Positions 32,432 to 41,205 of a stretch of DNA of 64,000 nt are shown here, piece by piece. The DNA comes from Paractinoplanes ferrugineus (GTDB lineage: Bacteria > Actinomycetota > Actinomycetes > Mycobacteriales > Micromonosporaceae): contig NZ_BOMM01000016.1 of the NCBI RefSeq assembly GCF_016862195.1, positions 62,001 to 126,000 of the forward strand, given 5' to 3'. The translations under genes and the position numbers were made by a program. The notes below the pieces were generated by a model, which saw only the letters and a list, made by a program, of their open reading frames with translations, had not been told where the DNA came from and made no database searches. The stretch's first letter is position 1, and each line of letters opens with the position of its first letter.

Positions 32432-34669
32432 GTGAACCAGATCCTGCGCGCCGGTCGCTCCGGCCCCGCCGTCATCGCGGTGCTCGCGCTGCTCAGCGTC
32501 GCCGGGCAGGTCGTCGGCGTGCTGGCCGGCGCCGCCTGGTCGCTGATCTCGGTGCTGACGATCATCGGGCTGGATTTGGTGGGCGCCGTCTACAACTGGC
32601 GGGCGTCCAACCGGCCGGGGTTGAACCGCCGGTCCTGGCGGCTTCTCGCGGCCGGCCGGATCAGTTCGATAGTGACGTTCGCGCTTTTCGTCGCCGCCGA
32701 GGCGACCGGGAGCACGGTGCTGAGCGGCGCCATGCTGCTGTCCCGAGCGGCGATGTATGGGCTCGTCACGCTCGGCGCGCTGGTCGGCGCGATGCGCGGT
32801 CTGCGCGGCCGGGAGCGTTCGGCGTTGATCGCCGAGGCCGCCACGGTGCTCGCGGCCGGGTTCATGATCGTCTGGTACGTGTCCCTCGAACCGGCACTGG
32901 CCGACAGCGAGCCCTCGCTGCTGTGGTTCGGCACCATCGGCTGGCCGATCGGCGACCTGCTGCTGCTCGCGGCGGTCGGGGCGATCGTGCTCCGCGGCGC
33001 GGCCAGCCGGTTCTCCCCGCCGATCGTCGTGTTCACCCTGGGAATGGGCGTCTACGCGATCGCCGACCTCTACATGACGCGCGCCGCGGCCACCGGCGCC
33101 CACACCGCCAACGTGGTGGCCACCTGGATGCTCATCTTCGCCAGCCTGCTGCTGGACGCGGCCGCGATCCTCGCCCTGGGTTCGACCGGCCGGATGGCCG
33201 CGCAACGCCGCACCAAGGCGCCGACCTGGTCCACCCACCTGCCGATGGCCGCCATGATCTGCGGTTGCCTGCTGATGCTCGTCGTCACCACGATCGAGGG
33301 CCAGTTCCTGCCGTGGGGTGGTCTCGTGCTCGGGCTGATCGTGATGACCTGCGCGGCCGCCGCGCGTCAGATGTTGTCGCTCCGCACCAGCCGCGAACTG
33401 CTGATCACCGACGCGCTCACCGGGCTGGCCAACCGGGCCGGGCTCGACGACGCCCTCGACCGGGCGTTCAAGCGCGGCGAGAACCCGGCCGTCCTGCTTC
33501 TCGACCTCGACGGTTTCAAGCTGGTCAACGACGCGTACGGGCACGCCGCCGGCGACATGTTCCTGGTACACGTCGCGCACCGGCTGCGTGGTGGCGTGCG
33601 TGGCAAGAACACCATCGCGCGCATCGGCGGCGACGAGTTCGCGATCATGCTCACCGAGATCACCGACGACGAGCAGGCCGCGGCCGTGTGCAAGCGCCTG
33701 CTGGCCGACATGGCCGCCAACCCGATCGAGCTCGACGACGACCTGATCCCCGTCCGGGCGAGCATCGGGGCCGCCCGTTTCGAGGCCGGCGTCGACGACA
33801 AGGCCCTGTTGCGCCGGGCCGATGTGGCCATGTACCAGAGCAAGCGGGCCGGCAGCCACGGCTTCACCGTCTACCAGCCCGGCATGGTCGACCGCCGGTC
33901 CGCCGATGCCGCCCTGGCCGGCGACCTCGACCAGGCACTCGACCGGGACGAGCTGGCGGTGGTCTTCCAGCCGATCGTCGACACCGCCTCCGGCCGTACG
34001 CTCGGTGCCGAGGCCCTGCTGCGCTGGGAGCACGGCGCTCGCGGCCCGATCCGGCCGGACGCGTTCATCCCGGTCGCCGAGCGCACCGGGGCGATCATCC
34101 CGATCGGCCTGTGGGTGCTCGAGCAGGCCCTGGCCCAGGCCGGGACGCTGGGTGGCGGCCGTTACCTCAGCGTCAACCTGTCGCCGCGTCAGTTGCGCGA
34201 GCCGACGATCGTGCGCGACGTGCTCGCCGCCCTGGCGCGCTCGGGGGTGCCGGCCGGCCGGCTGGTCCTGGAGATCACCGAGTCGGCCCTGGTCGACGAC
34301 GGCAACGGGATCGCGGCGCTGCACGAGTTGCGGGCCCACGGGGTACGCATCGCGGTCGACGATTTCGGCACCGGCTTCTCGTCGTTGCAGTATCTGACCC
34401 GGCTGCCCTGCGACATCCTCAAGATCGACCGCAGTTTCGTGGCCGAGCTCGACGGAAGCACCGAGGGTGCGGCCGTCACCACCGCGATCGTCTATCTGGC
34501 GAACGTGCTCGGCCTGCGCACCATCGCCGAGGGGGTGGAGACCCGCGAGCAGGCCGCCGAGTTGCGCTCGCTGGGGTGCGAGACCGGTCAGGGCTATCTG
34601 TACGCGAAGCCGCTGTCCCCGGCCGGCCTGGCCGAGCACGTAAAGGAGCGGAACCCGGCGGTCCAGTAG
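32432..34669 (+). CDS. Membrane GGDEF-EAL protein (c-di-GMP turnover)
   Basis: 745 aa. About nine N-terminal membrane segments (residues ~10-320) form a sensor. A GGDEF domain follows (LLDLDGFKLVNDAYGHAAGD, ARIGGDEFAIML), then an EAL domain. The EAL part keeps AEALLRWEHG, VNLSPRQL, EITES, DDFGTGFSSLQYL, KIDRSFV, EGVET and GQGYLYAKPL, i.e. the metal and catalytic residues. Both activities could therefore be intact: synthesis from two GTP and hydrolysis of c-di-GMP to pGpG. No RxxD I-site is seen before GGDEF. The GTG at 32432 avoids overlap with the divergent gene; a start at 32336 is less likely. Confidence 0.9.
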   Translation: MNQILRAGRSGPAVIAVLALLSVAGQVVGVLAGAAWSLISVLTIIGLDLVGAVYNWRASNRPGLNRRSWRLLAAGRISSIVTFALFVAAEATGSTVLSGAMLLSRAAMYGLVTLGALVGAMRGLRGRERSALIAEAATVLAAGFMIVWYVSLEPALADSEPSLLWFGTIGWPIGDLLLLAAVGAIVLRGAASRFSPPIVVFTLGMGVYAIADLYMTRAAATGAHTANVVATWMLIFASLLLDAAAILALGSTGRMAAQRRTKAPTWSTHLPMAAMICGCLLMLVVTTIEGQFLPWGGLVLGLIVMTCAAAARQMLSLRTSRELLITDALTGLANRAGLDDALDRAFKRGENPAVLLLDLDGFKLVNDAYGHAAGDMFLVHVAHRLRGGVRGKNTIARIGGDEFAIMLTEITDDEQAAAVCKRLLADMAANPIELDDDLIPVRASIGAARFEAGVDDKALLRRADVAMYQSKRAGSHGFTVYQPGMVDRRSADAALAGDLDQALDRDELAVVFQPIVDTASGRTLGAEALLRWEHGARGPIRPDAFIPVAERTGAIIPIGLWVLEQALAQAGTLGGGRYLSVNLSPRQLREPTIVRDVLAALARSGVPAGRLVLEITESALVDDGNGIAALHELRAHGVRIAVDDFGTGFSSLQYLTRLPCDILKIDRSFVAELDGSTEGAAVTTAIVYLANVLGLRTIAEGVETREQAAELRSLGCETGQGYLYAKPLSPAGLAEHVKERNPAVQ

Positions 34670-34684
34670 GCGTACGGTCTCGGC

Positions 34685-35329
34685 GTGGCCCACACCTATC
34701 CGCCGCTGAACGTCGAGGTGCGCACCCCGCGCCTGACTTTGGCGGGCGCCTCCGACGAACTCCTGGAACGTCTCGTCCCGCTGGTGCGGGCCGGGATCGC
34801 CGACACCGAGCCGTGGCCCTTCGACGATCCGATGTCGTTCTACGCGGACAGCCCCGAGCGGGAATGGCAGTGGCTGCGCGGCATCTGGCGCGGCCGCGCC
34901 CGGGTGAGCCCGGACGCGTGGCGGCTGTATTTCGCCGTCCTCGCCGACGGCGTGCCGATCGGCATGCAGGACCTGGTCGGCCTGGACTTCGCCCGGTTCG
35001 GCACGGTGTCCAGCTTCTCGTGGCTGGGCCCCGGCCACCGCCGGCAGGGGTTCGGCCGCGAGATGCGGGCGGCGATCCTGCATCTGGCGTTCGCCGGGCT
35101 GGGGGCGGCCGAGGCGGGCAGCGACGCCTTCGTCGACAACGAGGCGTCCAACCGGGTCTCCCGCGGCCTGGGTTACGAGCCGAACGGCACCGACTGGGAC
35201 ACCCGTCGCGGTGAGCCCGCCCGCATCCAGCGGTGGCGCCTCACCCGGGCGGCGTGGGAACGGCGGCGCCGCGACGACATCGAGCTGATCGGCGTCGAGC
35301 AGTGCCGCCGCGGGCTGGGCCTCGACTGA
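34685..35329 (+). CDS. GNAT-family N-acetyltransferase
   Basis: 214 aa. GNAT fold: VRTPRLTLAGASDEL at the start, IGMQDLVGLDF for the central strand, and the acetyl-CoA pyrophosphate loop GPGHRRQGFGREM (Q/RxxGxG/A motif) near residue 118. DNEASNRVSRGLGYEPNG follows, typical of ribosomal-protein or antibiotic acetyltransferase relatives. The substrate is unknown. The GTG start has no Shine-Dalgarno sequence; TACGGT plus six bases upstream suggests a leaderless message separate from the GGDEF-EAL gene, 15 bases away. Confidence 0.87.
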   Translation: MAHTYPPLNVEVRTPRLTLAGASDELLERLVPLVRAGIADTEPWPFDDPMSFYADSPEREWQWLRGIWRGRARVSPDAWRLYFAVLADGVPIGMQDLVGLDFARFGTVSSFSWLGPGHRRQGFGREMRAAILHLAFAGLGAAEAGSDAFVDNEASNRVSRGLGYEPNGTDWDTRRGEPARIQRWRLTRAAWERRRRDDIELIGVEQCRRGLGLD

Positions 35330-35341
35330 GTTCGGGTGTCC

Positions 35342-36538
35342 CTACAGGCCTGCCGCGAGGTGGTCGACGATCGCGCGGGCGTCGTCCTCGATGCCGTTGA
35401 TGAACGACGAACGGCGGCGGCGCAGCATCGGCAGGCCGAGCGCGTAGAGGCCGGGGGCGTCGACCACGCCGCCCTCGTGGCGCAGGCGCCCTTTCGGGTC
35501 GACCACCGGGACGTGCAGCCAGCTGTAGTCGGGGCGGAAACCGGTCGCCCAGAGGACGGTGCCGATCTCGCCGCGGTTCAGGTCGATCTTCAGCCGGGCC
35601 GCCGGTGGCACCGCTGTCGGCGCGATCTCCTCGGCCGGCGCGGTGACGCCGGCCCACTCGTCGAACGCGGTGAGCAACCGGCGCATCTTCAGGTCGGCGA
35701 GCGAGCACACGTTGCGCAGGCCGCCGGAGAACAGGGCGGCGCCGTCGCGCACCAGCGCGAACCGGCCGACCAGCTCGACGCCGAGCGCGGTGAGCGTGTT
35801 GAGGTCGAGGGTGCTGCGCTCGGGCGTGCCGGCCAGTTGCGGTGACGGCAGCCGGCGGGCCCGGTCGAGGTCGTCGATCCGGTCCCAGCGCTCGTCCCAC
35901 ACGCCCGACTCGTGCATCCACCAGAGCACGTCCCGGCCGCGATGCAGGCGGGGCAGGCGAACGTGCTCGCCGACGGCGAGGGTGACCTGGCGGCCCGACC
36001 GCTGAATCTCGGCCGCCAGCTGCACACCGGTGGCCGAGGCACCGACCACCAGCACGCCGGCTTGGTCCAGGTCGCCCGGTCCGCGATAGTCCAGCGGGGT
36101 CATCTGCCGGATCTGCGGGGGCAGGACCAGCGGCGGGACGGTCGCCCTGTTGTAGGCGCCACCGGCCAGCACGACGGTACGGGCGGTCAGCGGGCCCTGG
36201 CTCGTGGCGAGCTGGTAACCGCTGTCGGCCGGGCCCACCGAGGTGACCTCCACCCCGGTACGCACCTTGATCCCCTGGGCGAAGTGCTCGATGAACTCGA
36301 CCACCTCGCCCATCGTCATGTAGCCGTCCGGGTCCGGGCCGTCGTAGGCGTGGCCGGGCAGCCGGCTCAGCCAGTTGGGCGTGAGAAGGCGCAGCGAGTC
36401 CCATCGTTCCCGGCGCCACGAGTTGGCCACCTCGCCGCGTTCGAGGACGACGTGGTCGACCGAGCGTCGGCTGAGGAAGTGGCTGGCGGCCAGGCCGGCG
36501 TGCCCGGCCCCGATGACGGCGGTGGTGACGTGTTCGAT
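35342..36538 (-). CDS. Flavin-containing mono-oxygenase-like protein, ATC start proposed
   Basis: 398 aa if started at ATC 36538. That N-terminus gives the FAD-binding Rossmann motif (TAVIGAGHAGLAAS), then VVLERGEVANSWRRERW, LLTPNWLSRLPG, and the NADPH-binding motif VLVVGASATGVQLAAEI near residue 225. GTVLWATGFRPDYSWL follows near 320. It resembles the FMO-like flavoproteins sometimes labelled 'flavoprotein involved in K+ transport'. No ATG, GTG or TTG exists between the upstream in-frame TAG and the Rossmann motif. The first standard start (GTG 36430) would delete it. AGAGGG lies seven bases before the ATC. It follows osmC by 15 bases, probably in one operon. Confidence 0.8.
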   Translation of the reverse strand: MEHVTTAVIGAGHAGLAASHFLSRRSVDHVVLERGEVANSWRRERWDSLRLLTPNWLSRLPGHAYDGPDPDGYMTMGEVVEFIEHFAQGIKVRTGVEVTSVGPADSGYQLATSQGPLTARTVVLAGGAYNRATVPPLVLPPQIRQMTPLDYRGPGDLDQAGVLVVGASATGVQLAAEIQRSGRQVTLAVGEHVRLPRLHRGRDVLWWMHESGVWDERWDRIDDLDRARRLPSPQLAGTPERSTLDLNTLTALGVELVGRFALVRDGAALFSGGLRNVCSLADLKMRRLLTAFDEWAGVTAPAEEIAPTAVPPAARLKIDLNRGEIGTVLWATGFRPDYSWLHVPVVDPKGRLRHEGGVVDAPGLYALGLPMLRRRRSSFINGIEDDARAIVDHLAAGL

Positions 36539-36553
36539 GACTCTGCCCTCTGG

Positions 36554-37102
36554 CTAGGCGACTTCGACCGTGATGTTCGTCGGGTTGGTCAGTGCGTCGT
36601 AGACCGCCGACCGTTTCTGCGACTGCGCGACCAGGGCCTCGATCTCCTCCTTCGACGCGTCGGCGTCGATGTTGAAGGTGACCTTGATGTCGTTGTAGCC
36701 GTTGCGGACGTCGCTGTCGACGCCCAGGATGCCACGGATGTCGTGGGCGCCCTCGACTGTGGACTCGACCGAGCGCAACTGGATGCCGCGGTTCTGAGCG
36801 ACCGAGGCCACCCCCGCGGTCAGGCAGCTCGCCAGGCCGACCAGGAGGTATTCGATGGGGGTGATGCCCTGGTCGGCGGCCGCGAAGACCTCCGGGTGGT
36901 CGGCCGAGAACACCGACTCGCTCTTGTGGGTCTGTTCCTGACCGAGGCCGAAGAACTTCTCGACGGTCGCGGTGCTGTGCACGCCGTTCTGCCACTTGGC
37001 GGAGGCCCGCCAGGTGAACTGGGCGGCCTCGGGGGCGCTCCTGAGTGCCTCGCGGGCGTCGAGCAACGCCTGCACGTTCACTCCGTTATCCACCGTTGTC
37101 AT
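36554..37102 (-). CDS. OsmC-family peroxide-protection protein
   Basis: 182 aa, OsmC/Ohr superfamily. Typical blocks: QFTWRASAKWQNGVHSTATV near residue 28, ADQGITPIEYLLVGLASCLT with the conserved Cys near 94, then the beta-alpha end NDIKVTFNIDADASKEEIEA. Only one Cys is present (the family often has two), so resolving chemistry may differ or use another thiol. GGAGA precedes the ATG. It is followed at 15 bases by the flavoprotein gene, suggesting co-expression in redox stress. Confidence 0.9.
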   Translation of the reverse strand: MTTVDNGVNVQALLDAREALRSAPEAAQFTWRASAKWQNGVHSTATVEKFFGLGQEQTHKSESVFSADHPEVFAAADQGITPIEYLLVGLASCLTAGVASVAQNRGIQLRSVESTVEGAHDIRGILGVDSDVRNGYNDIKVTFNIDADASKEEIEALVAQSQKRSAVYDALTNPTNITVEVA

Positions 37103-37188
37103 GGCTGATCTCTCCTTTTCGCCCGTTGTCCTATCGAACCCATAGGGGATCTCGGCAACAATACTGGCCTGCCCGGACGCCGGATAGA

Positions 37189-37194
37189 TAGGAT
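37189..37194 (+). promoter_or_regulatory. -10 element of metX, leaderless transcript
   Basis: TAGGAT followed by seven bases and the metX ATG. No Shine-Dalgarno sequence and too little room for a SAM riboswitch in the 99-base gap from osmC. Confidence 0.5.
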
Positions 37195-37201
37195 CGCCCG
37201 C

Positions 37202-38401
37202 ATGGCTTCAACTTCGACTCTCCCGGCCGGGTCGGTCGGCAGCGTCGAAACCCGTTTCGTCGATCTGCCGGCACCGTTGCCGCTCGACTGCGGACGTCAG
37301 CTCGACCAGGTCCGCGTCGCCTACGAAACCTACGGCACGCTCGCCCCCTCGCGCGACAACGTAATCCTTGTGTGCCACGCGCTGAGCGGTGACGCCCATG
37401 CGGCCGGCTACTCCGCGTCCGCGCCGGCCGCGAGCACCCGCGACGGCTTCGCGGCGGAGCGTCGCGACGGCTCCGCCGGCAAGGCCCTCGGCTGGTGGGA
37501 CGGCATGATCGGGCCGGGCAAGGCGTTCGACACCGACCGCTTCTTCGTCGTCTCCACGAACCTTCTCGGCGGTTGCCGGGGCACGACGGGTCCCTCCTCG
37601 ACCAACCCGATGACCGGTTCGGCGTACGGATCGGACTTCCCGGTCATCACGGTCGCCGACATGGTCCGTTGCGAGCGCGCGTTCCTCGACGAGCTCGGCA
37701 TCGAGCGGCTGGCCGCGGTGGCCGGTGGGTCGCTGGGCGGCATGCAGGCGCTCGAGTGGGCGATCAGCCATCCCGACCAGGTCGACTCGATAGTGGTGAT
37801 CGCCTCCACCCACGCGCTGCACACCCAGGGCGTGGCCTGGAACGCGATCGCCCGCGAGGCGATCATGCGCGACCCGGCCTGGCAGGGCGGCGACTACTAC
37901 GGCACCGGCCGGGCCCCCGAGGCGGGCATGGGGGTGGCCCGGATGGTCGGCCACATCACCTACCTGTCCGCGCCCTCGCTGAGCGAGCGGTTCGGCCGGC
38001 GGCTGCGGTCCGGCGACGACATCCGCTACACGATCGACCAGCCCGAGTTCGATATCGAGAGCTACCTCGACCACCAGGCCGGGTCCTTCGTGAAGCGGTT
38101 CGACGCCGGCACCTACGTCCGGCTGTCGCGCGCGCTCACCTATTTCGACGTGGCCCGTTCGCACGGCGGCGGCTCCCTCGACCGGGCCCTGGCCACGGTG
38201 CGGGCCCGTACCCTGCTGATCGCCTTCAGTTCCGACTGGCTCTACCCGCCGGTGGCCTCGACCGAGATCGAGGCCGCGCTGGCCGGCAACGGCAAGCCGG
38301 TCGAGCTGCATGTGCTCGACGCGCCCTACGGGCACGACTGCTTCCTGCTGGAAGAAGCCCAGCAGATTCCCCTCGTCCGCCGATTCCTGGGACTTCCATG
38401 A
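37202..38401 (+). CDS. metX: Homoserine O-acetyltransferase
   Basis: 399 aa alpha/beta hydrolase-fold transferase that acetylates homoserine with acetyl-CoA, the first committed step of methionine synthesis. Signatures: VAYETYGTLAPSRDNVILVC, CHALSGDAHAAG near residue 60, and STNLLGGCRGTTGPSS. The nucleophile is in VAGGSLGGMQALEWA near 178, and the Asp/His end is FSSDWLYPP and YGHDCFLLE. It starts a three-gene unit: the stop overlaps the metY ATG. The message appears leaderless. Confidence 0.97.
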   Translation: MASTSTLPAGSVGSVETRFVDLPAPLPLDCGRQLDQVRVAYETYGTLAPSRDNVILVCHALSGDAHAAGYSASAPAASTRDGFAAERRDGSAGKALGWWDGMIGPGKAFDTDRFFVVSTNLLGGCRGTTGPSSTNPMTGSAYGSDFPVITVADMVRCERAFLDELGIERLAAVAGGSLGGMQALEWAISHPDQVDSIVVIASTHALHTQGVAWNAIAREAIMRDPAWQGGDYYGTGRAPEAGMGVARMVGHITYLSAPSLSERFGRRLRSGDDIRYTIDQPEFDIESYLDHQAGSFVKRFDAGTYVRLSRALTYFDVARSHGGGSLDRALATVRARTLLIAFSSDWLYPPVASTEIEAALAGNGKPVELHVLDAPYGHDCFLLEEAQQIPLVRRFLGLP

Positions 38402-39690
38402 GCACAGAGCACGAGTTCGGATTCGAGACCCGCCAGCTGCACGCCGGCCAGCGACCGGATCCGAACACCGGCGCCCGCGCGGTGCCGATCTTCCAGACCA
38501 CGAGCTACGTGTTCGAGGATCCGGAGTCGGCGGCGGCCTATTTCAACCTCCAGGAGTACGGCAACACGTACTCCCGCATCATGAACCCGACCGTGGCCGT
38601 GTTCGAGGAGCGGATCGCCAGCCTGGAGGGCGGCTCCGGGGCGGTGGCGTTCGCCAGCGGCATCGCGGCCCAGGCGGCGGCGCTGTTCACGCTGCTCGAA
38701 CCGGGTGATCACGTGGTCGCCTCGTCGGCGCTCTACGGCGGCACCGTCAACCAGCTCAAGCACCTGCTCCGCAAGATGAACGTCGAGCTGACCTGGGTCG
38801 ATCCGGACGACCCGGACGCGTGGCGCAAGGCGGTCAAGGACAACTCGAAGGCGTTCTTCGGCGAGACGATCGGCAACCCCGGCGGCAACGTGCTGGACAT
38901 CGAGACGGTGGCCGGCATCGCCCACGAGCACGACCTGCCGCTGATCGTCGACAACACGTTCGCGACGCCCTATCTCTGCCGCCCGATCGAGTGGGGTGCC
39001 GACATCGTCGTGCACTCGGCGACCAAGTTCATCGGCGGGCACGGCACCAGCATCGGCGGCGTGGTGACCGAGGCGGGCACGTTCAACTGGTCCAACGGGC
39101 GGTTCCCGGTCGTCGCCGAGCCCTCCCCGGCCTATCACGGCCTGCAGTTCCACGAGACCTTCGGGATGTACGGCTACCTGATGAAGCTGCGCGCCGAGAC
39201 CCTGCGTGACCTCGGTGGCGCACTGTCACCGTTCAACGCGTTCCTCTTTCTGCAGGGCCTCGAGACGCTGTCGCTGCGGATGGAGCGCCACGTCGCCAAC
39301 GCCGCCCGGGTCGCCTCGTTCCTCGACGAGCACCCCCTCGTCACCCGGGTCGGCTATCCCGGCCTGGCGTCGAGCGCCTACCAGCCCCTCGTCGCGAAAT
39401 ACCTGCCGCTCGGGGCGGGCGCGGTGTTCTCGTTCGACGTCGAGGGCGGCCGGGACGCCGGGCAGGACCTGATCCGGGGCGTGCGGCTGTGGTCGCACCT
39501 GGCGAACGTCGGCGACGCCAAGAGCTTGATCATCCACCCCGCCAGCACGACTCACCGCCAGCTCAGCGACGAGGAGCTCGCGGCGGCCGGGGTCGGCGCG
39601 GGCACCATCCGGCTGTCGGTCGGCACCGAGTCGGTGGACGATCTGATCTGGGACCTCGAACAGGCGCTGGCGGAGGTGTCGTCGAAATGA
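38398..39690 (+). CDS. metY: O-acetylhomoserine sulfhydrylase
   Basis: 430 aa PLP enzyme of the Cys/Met metabolism family. It joins sulfide (or methanethiol) to O-acetylhomoserine to give homocysteine (or methionine). Visible: GFETRQLHAGQRPDPNTGAR start, YSRIMNPTVAVFEERIASLE, and the PLP lysine in HSATKFIGGHGTSIGG near residue 205. The FNAFLFLQGLETLSLRMERH block is typical of MetY. It is translationally coupled to metX (ATGA) and to the next gene (ATGA). Confidence 0.96.
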   Translation: MSTEHEFGFETRQLHAGQRPDPNTGARAVPIFQTTSYVFEDPESAAAYFNLQEYGNTYSRIMNPTVAVFEERIASLEGGSGAVAFASGIAAQAAALFTLLEPGDHVVASSALYGGTVNQLKHLLRKMNVELTWVDPDDPDAWRKAVKDNSKAFFGETIGNPGGNVLDIETVAGIAHEHDLPLIVDNTFATPYLCRPIEWGADIVVHSATKFIGGHGTSIGGVVTEAGTFNWSNGRFPVVAEPSPAYHGLQFHETFGMYGYLMKLRAETLRDLGGALSPFNAFLFLQGLETLSLRMERHVANAARVASFLDEHPLVTRVGYPGLASSAYQPLVAKYLPLGAGAVFSFDVEGGRDAGQDLIRGVRLWSHLANVGDAKSLIIHPASTTHRQLSDEELAAAGVGAGTIRLSVGTESVDDLIWDLEQALAEVSSK

Positions 39691-40160
39691 CCGACTATCA
39701 GGACGTCAACCAGATCCAGCGGGTGCTGCACAATTCGCGGAAGATCGCGATCGTCGGCCTCTCCGGCAATCAGCTGCGGGCGAGCTATTTCGTCGGCTAC
39801 TACCTGAAGCGGCACGGTTATCAGGTCTTCCCGGTCAACCCGCGGGAGACCGAGATCCTCGGCGAGACGAGCTACCCGAGCCTGCGCGACCTGCCCACGC
39901 CGGTGGACGTGGTGAACGTGTTCCGCGCGCCGAGCGCCCTGCCCGACATCGCCCGCGACGCGGTGGCGATCGGCGCGGGCACACTGTGGACCCAGTTCGG
40001 CGTGGTCAACGAGGAGGGCGCACGGATCGCCGAGGAGGGCGGGCTCACCGTGATCATGGACCGGTGCCTGAAGATCGAGCACGCCCGTTACGTGGGCCGC
40101 ATGCACTGGCTCGGCTTCAACACCCACCGCATCACCTCGGTGCGCACCGGCCTGCAGTGA
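39687..40160 (+). CDS. CoA-binding domain protein
   Basis: 157 aa, a single Rossmann-like CoA-binding domain (YccU type). KIAIVGLSGNQLRASYFVGY near residue 19 is the nucleotide loop. GYQVFPVNPRETEILGE, VDVVNVFRAPSALPDIARDA and the TLWTQFGVVNEEG block follow. DRCLKIEH contains the conserved Cys. Such proteins bind CoA or acyl-CoA; their role is not established. Coupling to metX-metY suggests a role with the acetyl-CoA-using step or in thiol/CoA homeostasis. Confidence 0.88.
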   Translation: MTDYQDVNQIQRVLHNSRKIAIVGLSGNQLRASYFVGYYLKRHGYQVFPVNPRETEILGETSYPSLRDLPTPVDVVNVFRAPSALPDIARDAVAIGAGTLWTQFGVVNEEGARIAEEGGLTVIMDRCLKIEHARYVGRMHWLGFNTHRITSVRTGLQ

Positions 40161-40186
40161 CCCCCGCGGGCCCCGCCCCTCGATCT

Positions 40187-40257
40187 CAGCAGGTGACGTG
40201 GGCCCAGCAGGTGATCAGGCTCAGCAGGCCGGGCGGGCTCAGCAGGTGACGCGGGTG
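40187..40257. repeat. Four ~18-bp tandem repeats at the 3' end of the sigma gene
   Basis: The core CAGCAGG recurs at 40187, 40205, 40222 and 40240 (spacings 18, 17, 18), mostly followed by TGA. The array fills the gap between the convergent CoA-binding and sigma-factor genes; the last unit contains the sigma gene's stop codon. Confidence 0.6.
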
Positions 40258-41051
40258 CGGTGGCGCGGTTCGGCCGGGGCACCGGCGTCCTCGCCCAGCA
40301 GCTGGGCGCGCAGGGTGGCGACGGTGCGGGAGAGCAGCCGGGAGACCTGCATCTGGGAGATGCCGAGGCGCTCGCCGATCTCCGACTGGCTCAGGTCGTC
40401 GTAGAAGCGCATCGCCAGGATGCTGCGCTCGCGCTCGGCCAGGCCGGCGATCGCCGGGCGCAACGCGATCAACTGCTCGGTCAGCTCGAAGGCGGCGTCC
40501 GGGCCACCGATCGTGTCGCCCAGCTCGCGGTCGCTGCCGTCGGCGACCGGGGTGGACAGGCTAGTGGCGGCATAGGCGCGGGCACCCTCCAGGCCCTCCA
40601 GCACCTCCTCCTCGGTGACCTCGAGGTGGGCGGCCACATCGGCGACCGTGGGTGCGCGACCGAGGCGCTGGGTCAGCTGGGCGTTGGCGGAGCTGATCGC
40701 CAGGTGAAGTTCCTGGAGGCGGCGCGGGACCCGGATCGACCACGAGTGGTCCCGGAAGTAGCGCTTCACCTCGCCGAGGACGGTGGGGATCGCGAACGCC
40801 GGGAAGTCGACGCCCCGCTCCGCGTCGTACCGGTCCACCGCCTTGATCAGCCCGATCATCGCCACCTGAGACAGGTCGTCCTCGGCCTCACCACGGCCGG
40901 CGTAGCGCCGGGCCAGGTGCTTGGCGAGCGGCAGCCAGGCCTCGATCGCCCGGTCGCGCAGGGCCGGGCGGGCCGGGTCGGCGGGGTCGGCGGTCGCGTA
41001 GGCCTCGATCAGCTCGGCGGCCAGCTGATCTGATATCGCAGTTTCCTGCAC
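40239..41051 (-). CDS. SigB/SigF-family stress sigma factor
   Basis: 270 aa group 3 sigma factor. Region 2 includes LARRYAGRGEAEDDLSQVAM, GLIKAVDRYDAERGVDFPAF and YFRDHSWSIRVPRRLQEL. Region 3 lies around residues 120-200. Region 4 reads IAGLAERERSILAMRFYDDL and SQSEIGERLGISQMQVSRLL. It directs RNA polymerase to general-stress or developmental promoters. AAGGGGA before the GTG 41051 supports the start; upstream in-frame sequence is not conserved-looking. No anti-sigma or antagonist genes adjoin it, so control must be elsewhere. Confidence 0.92.
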   Translation of the reverse strand: MQETAISDQLAAELIEAYATADPADPARPALRDRAIEAWLPLAKHLARRYAGRGEAEDDLSQVAMIGLIKAVDRYDAERGVDFPAFAIPTVLGEVKRYFRDHSWSIRVPRRLQELHLAISSANAQLTQRLGRAPTVADVAAHLEVTEEEVLEGLEGARAYAATSLSTPVADGSDRELGDTIGGPDAAFELTEQLIALRPAIAGLAERERSILAMRFYDDLSQSEIGERLGISQMQVSRLLSRTVATLRAQLLGEDAGAPAEPRHRTRVTC

Positions 41052-41205
41052 GTGTAGTCCCCTTTTTGCCGGTGAAACAATTGCCTTGCCGCAACAGTAG
41101 CCACGTGGCAAGCGGATGAGGCGATCGGTCCACGTGTCGCAAGTCATCCATTCGAGGAGTTAGAGCGCAGGTCACGGGGGCATCCGGGCGGAGCGGCAGC
41201 GCGCC

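Noticed and set aside
32351..35083. 910-codon minus-strand frame over the GGDEF-EAL and GNAT genes
   Set aside because: It lies antisense to genes with clear catalytic motifs and has low-complexity composition without any domain.
37103..37201. Possible SAM riboswitch upstream of metX
   Set aside because: The gap is only 99 bases, shows no SAM-I or SAM-II stem pattern, and the promoter appears to lie seven bases before the ATG.
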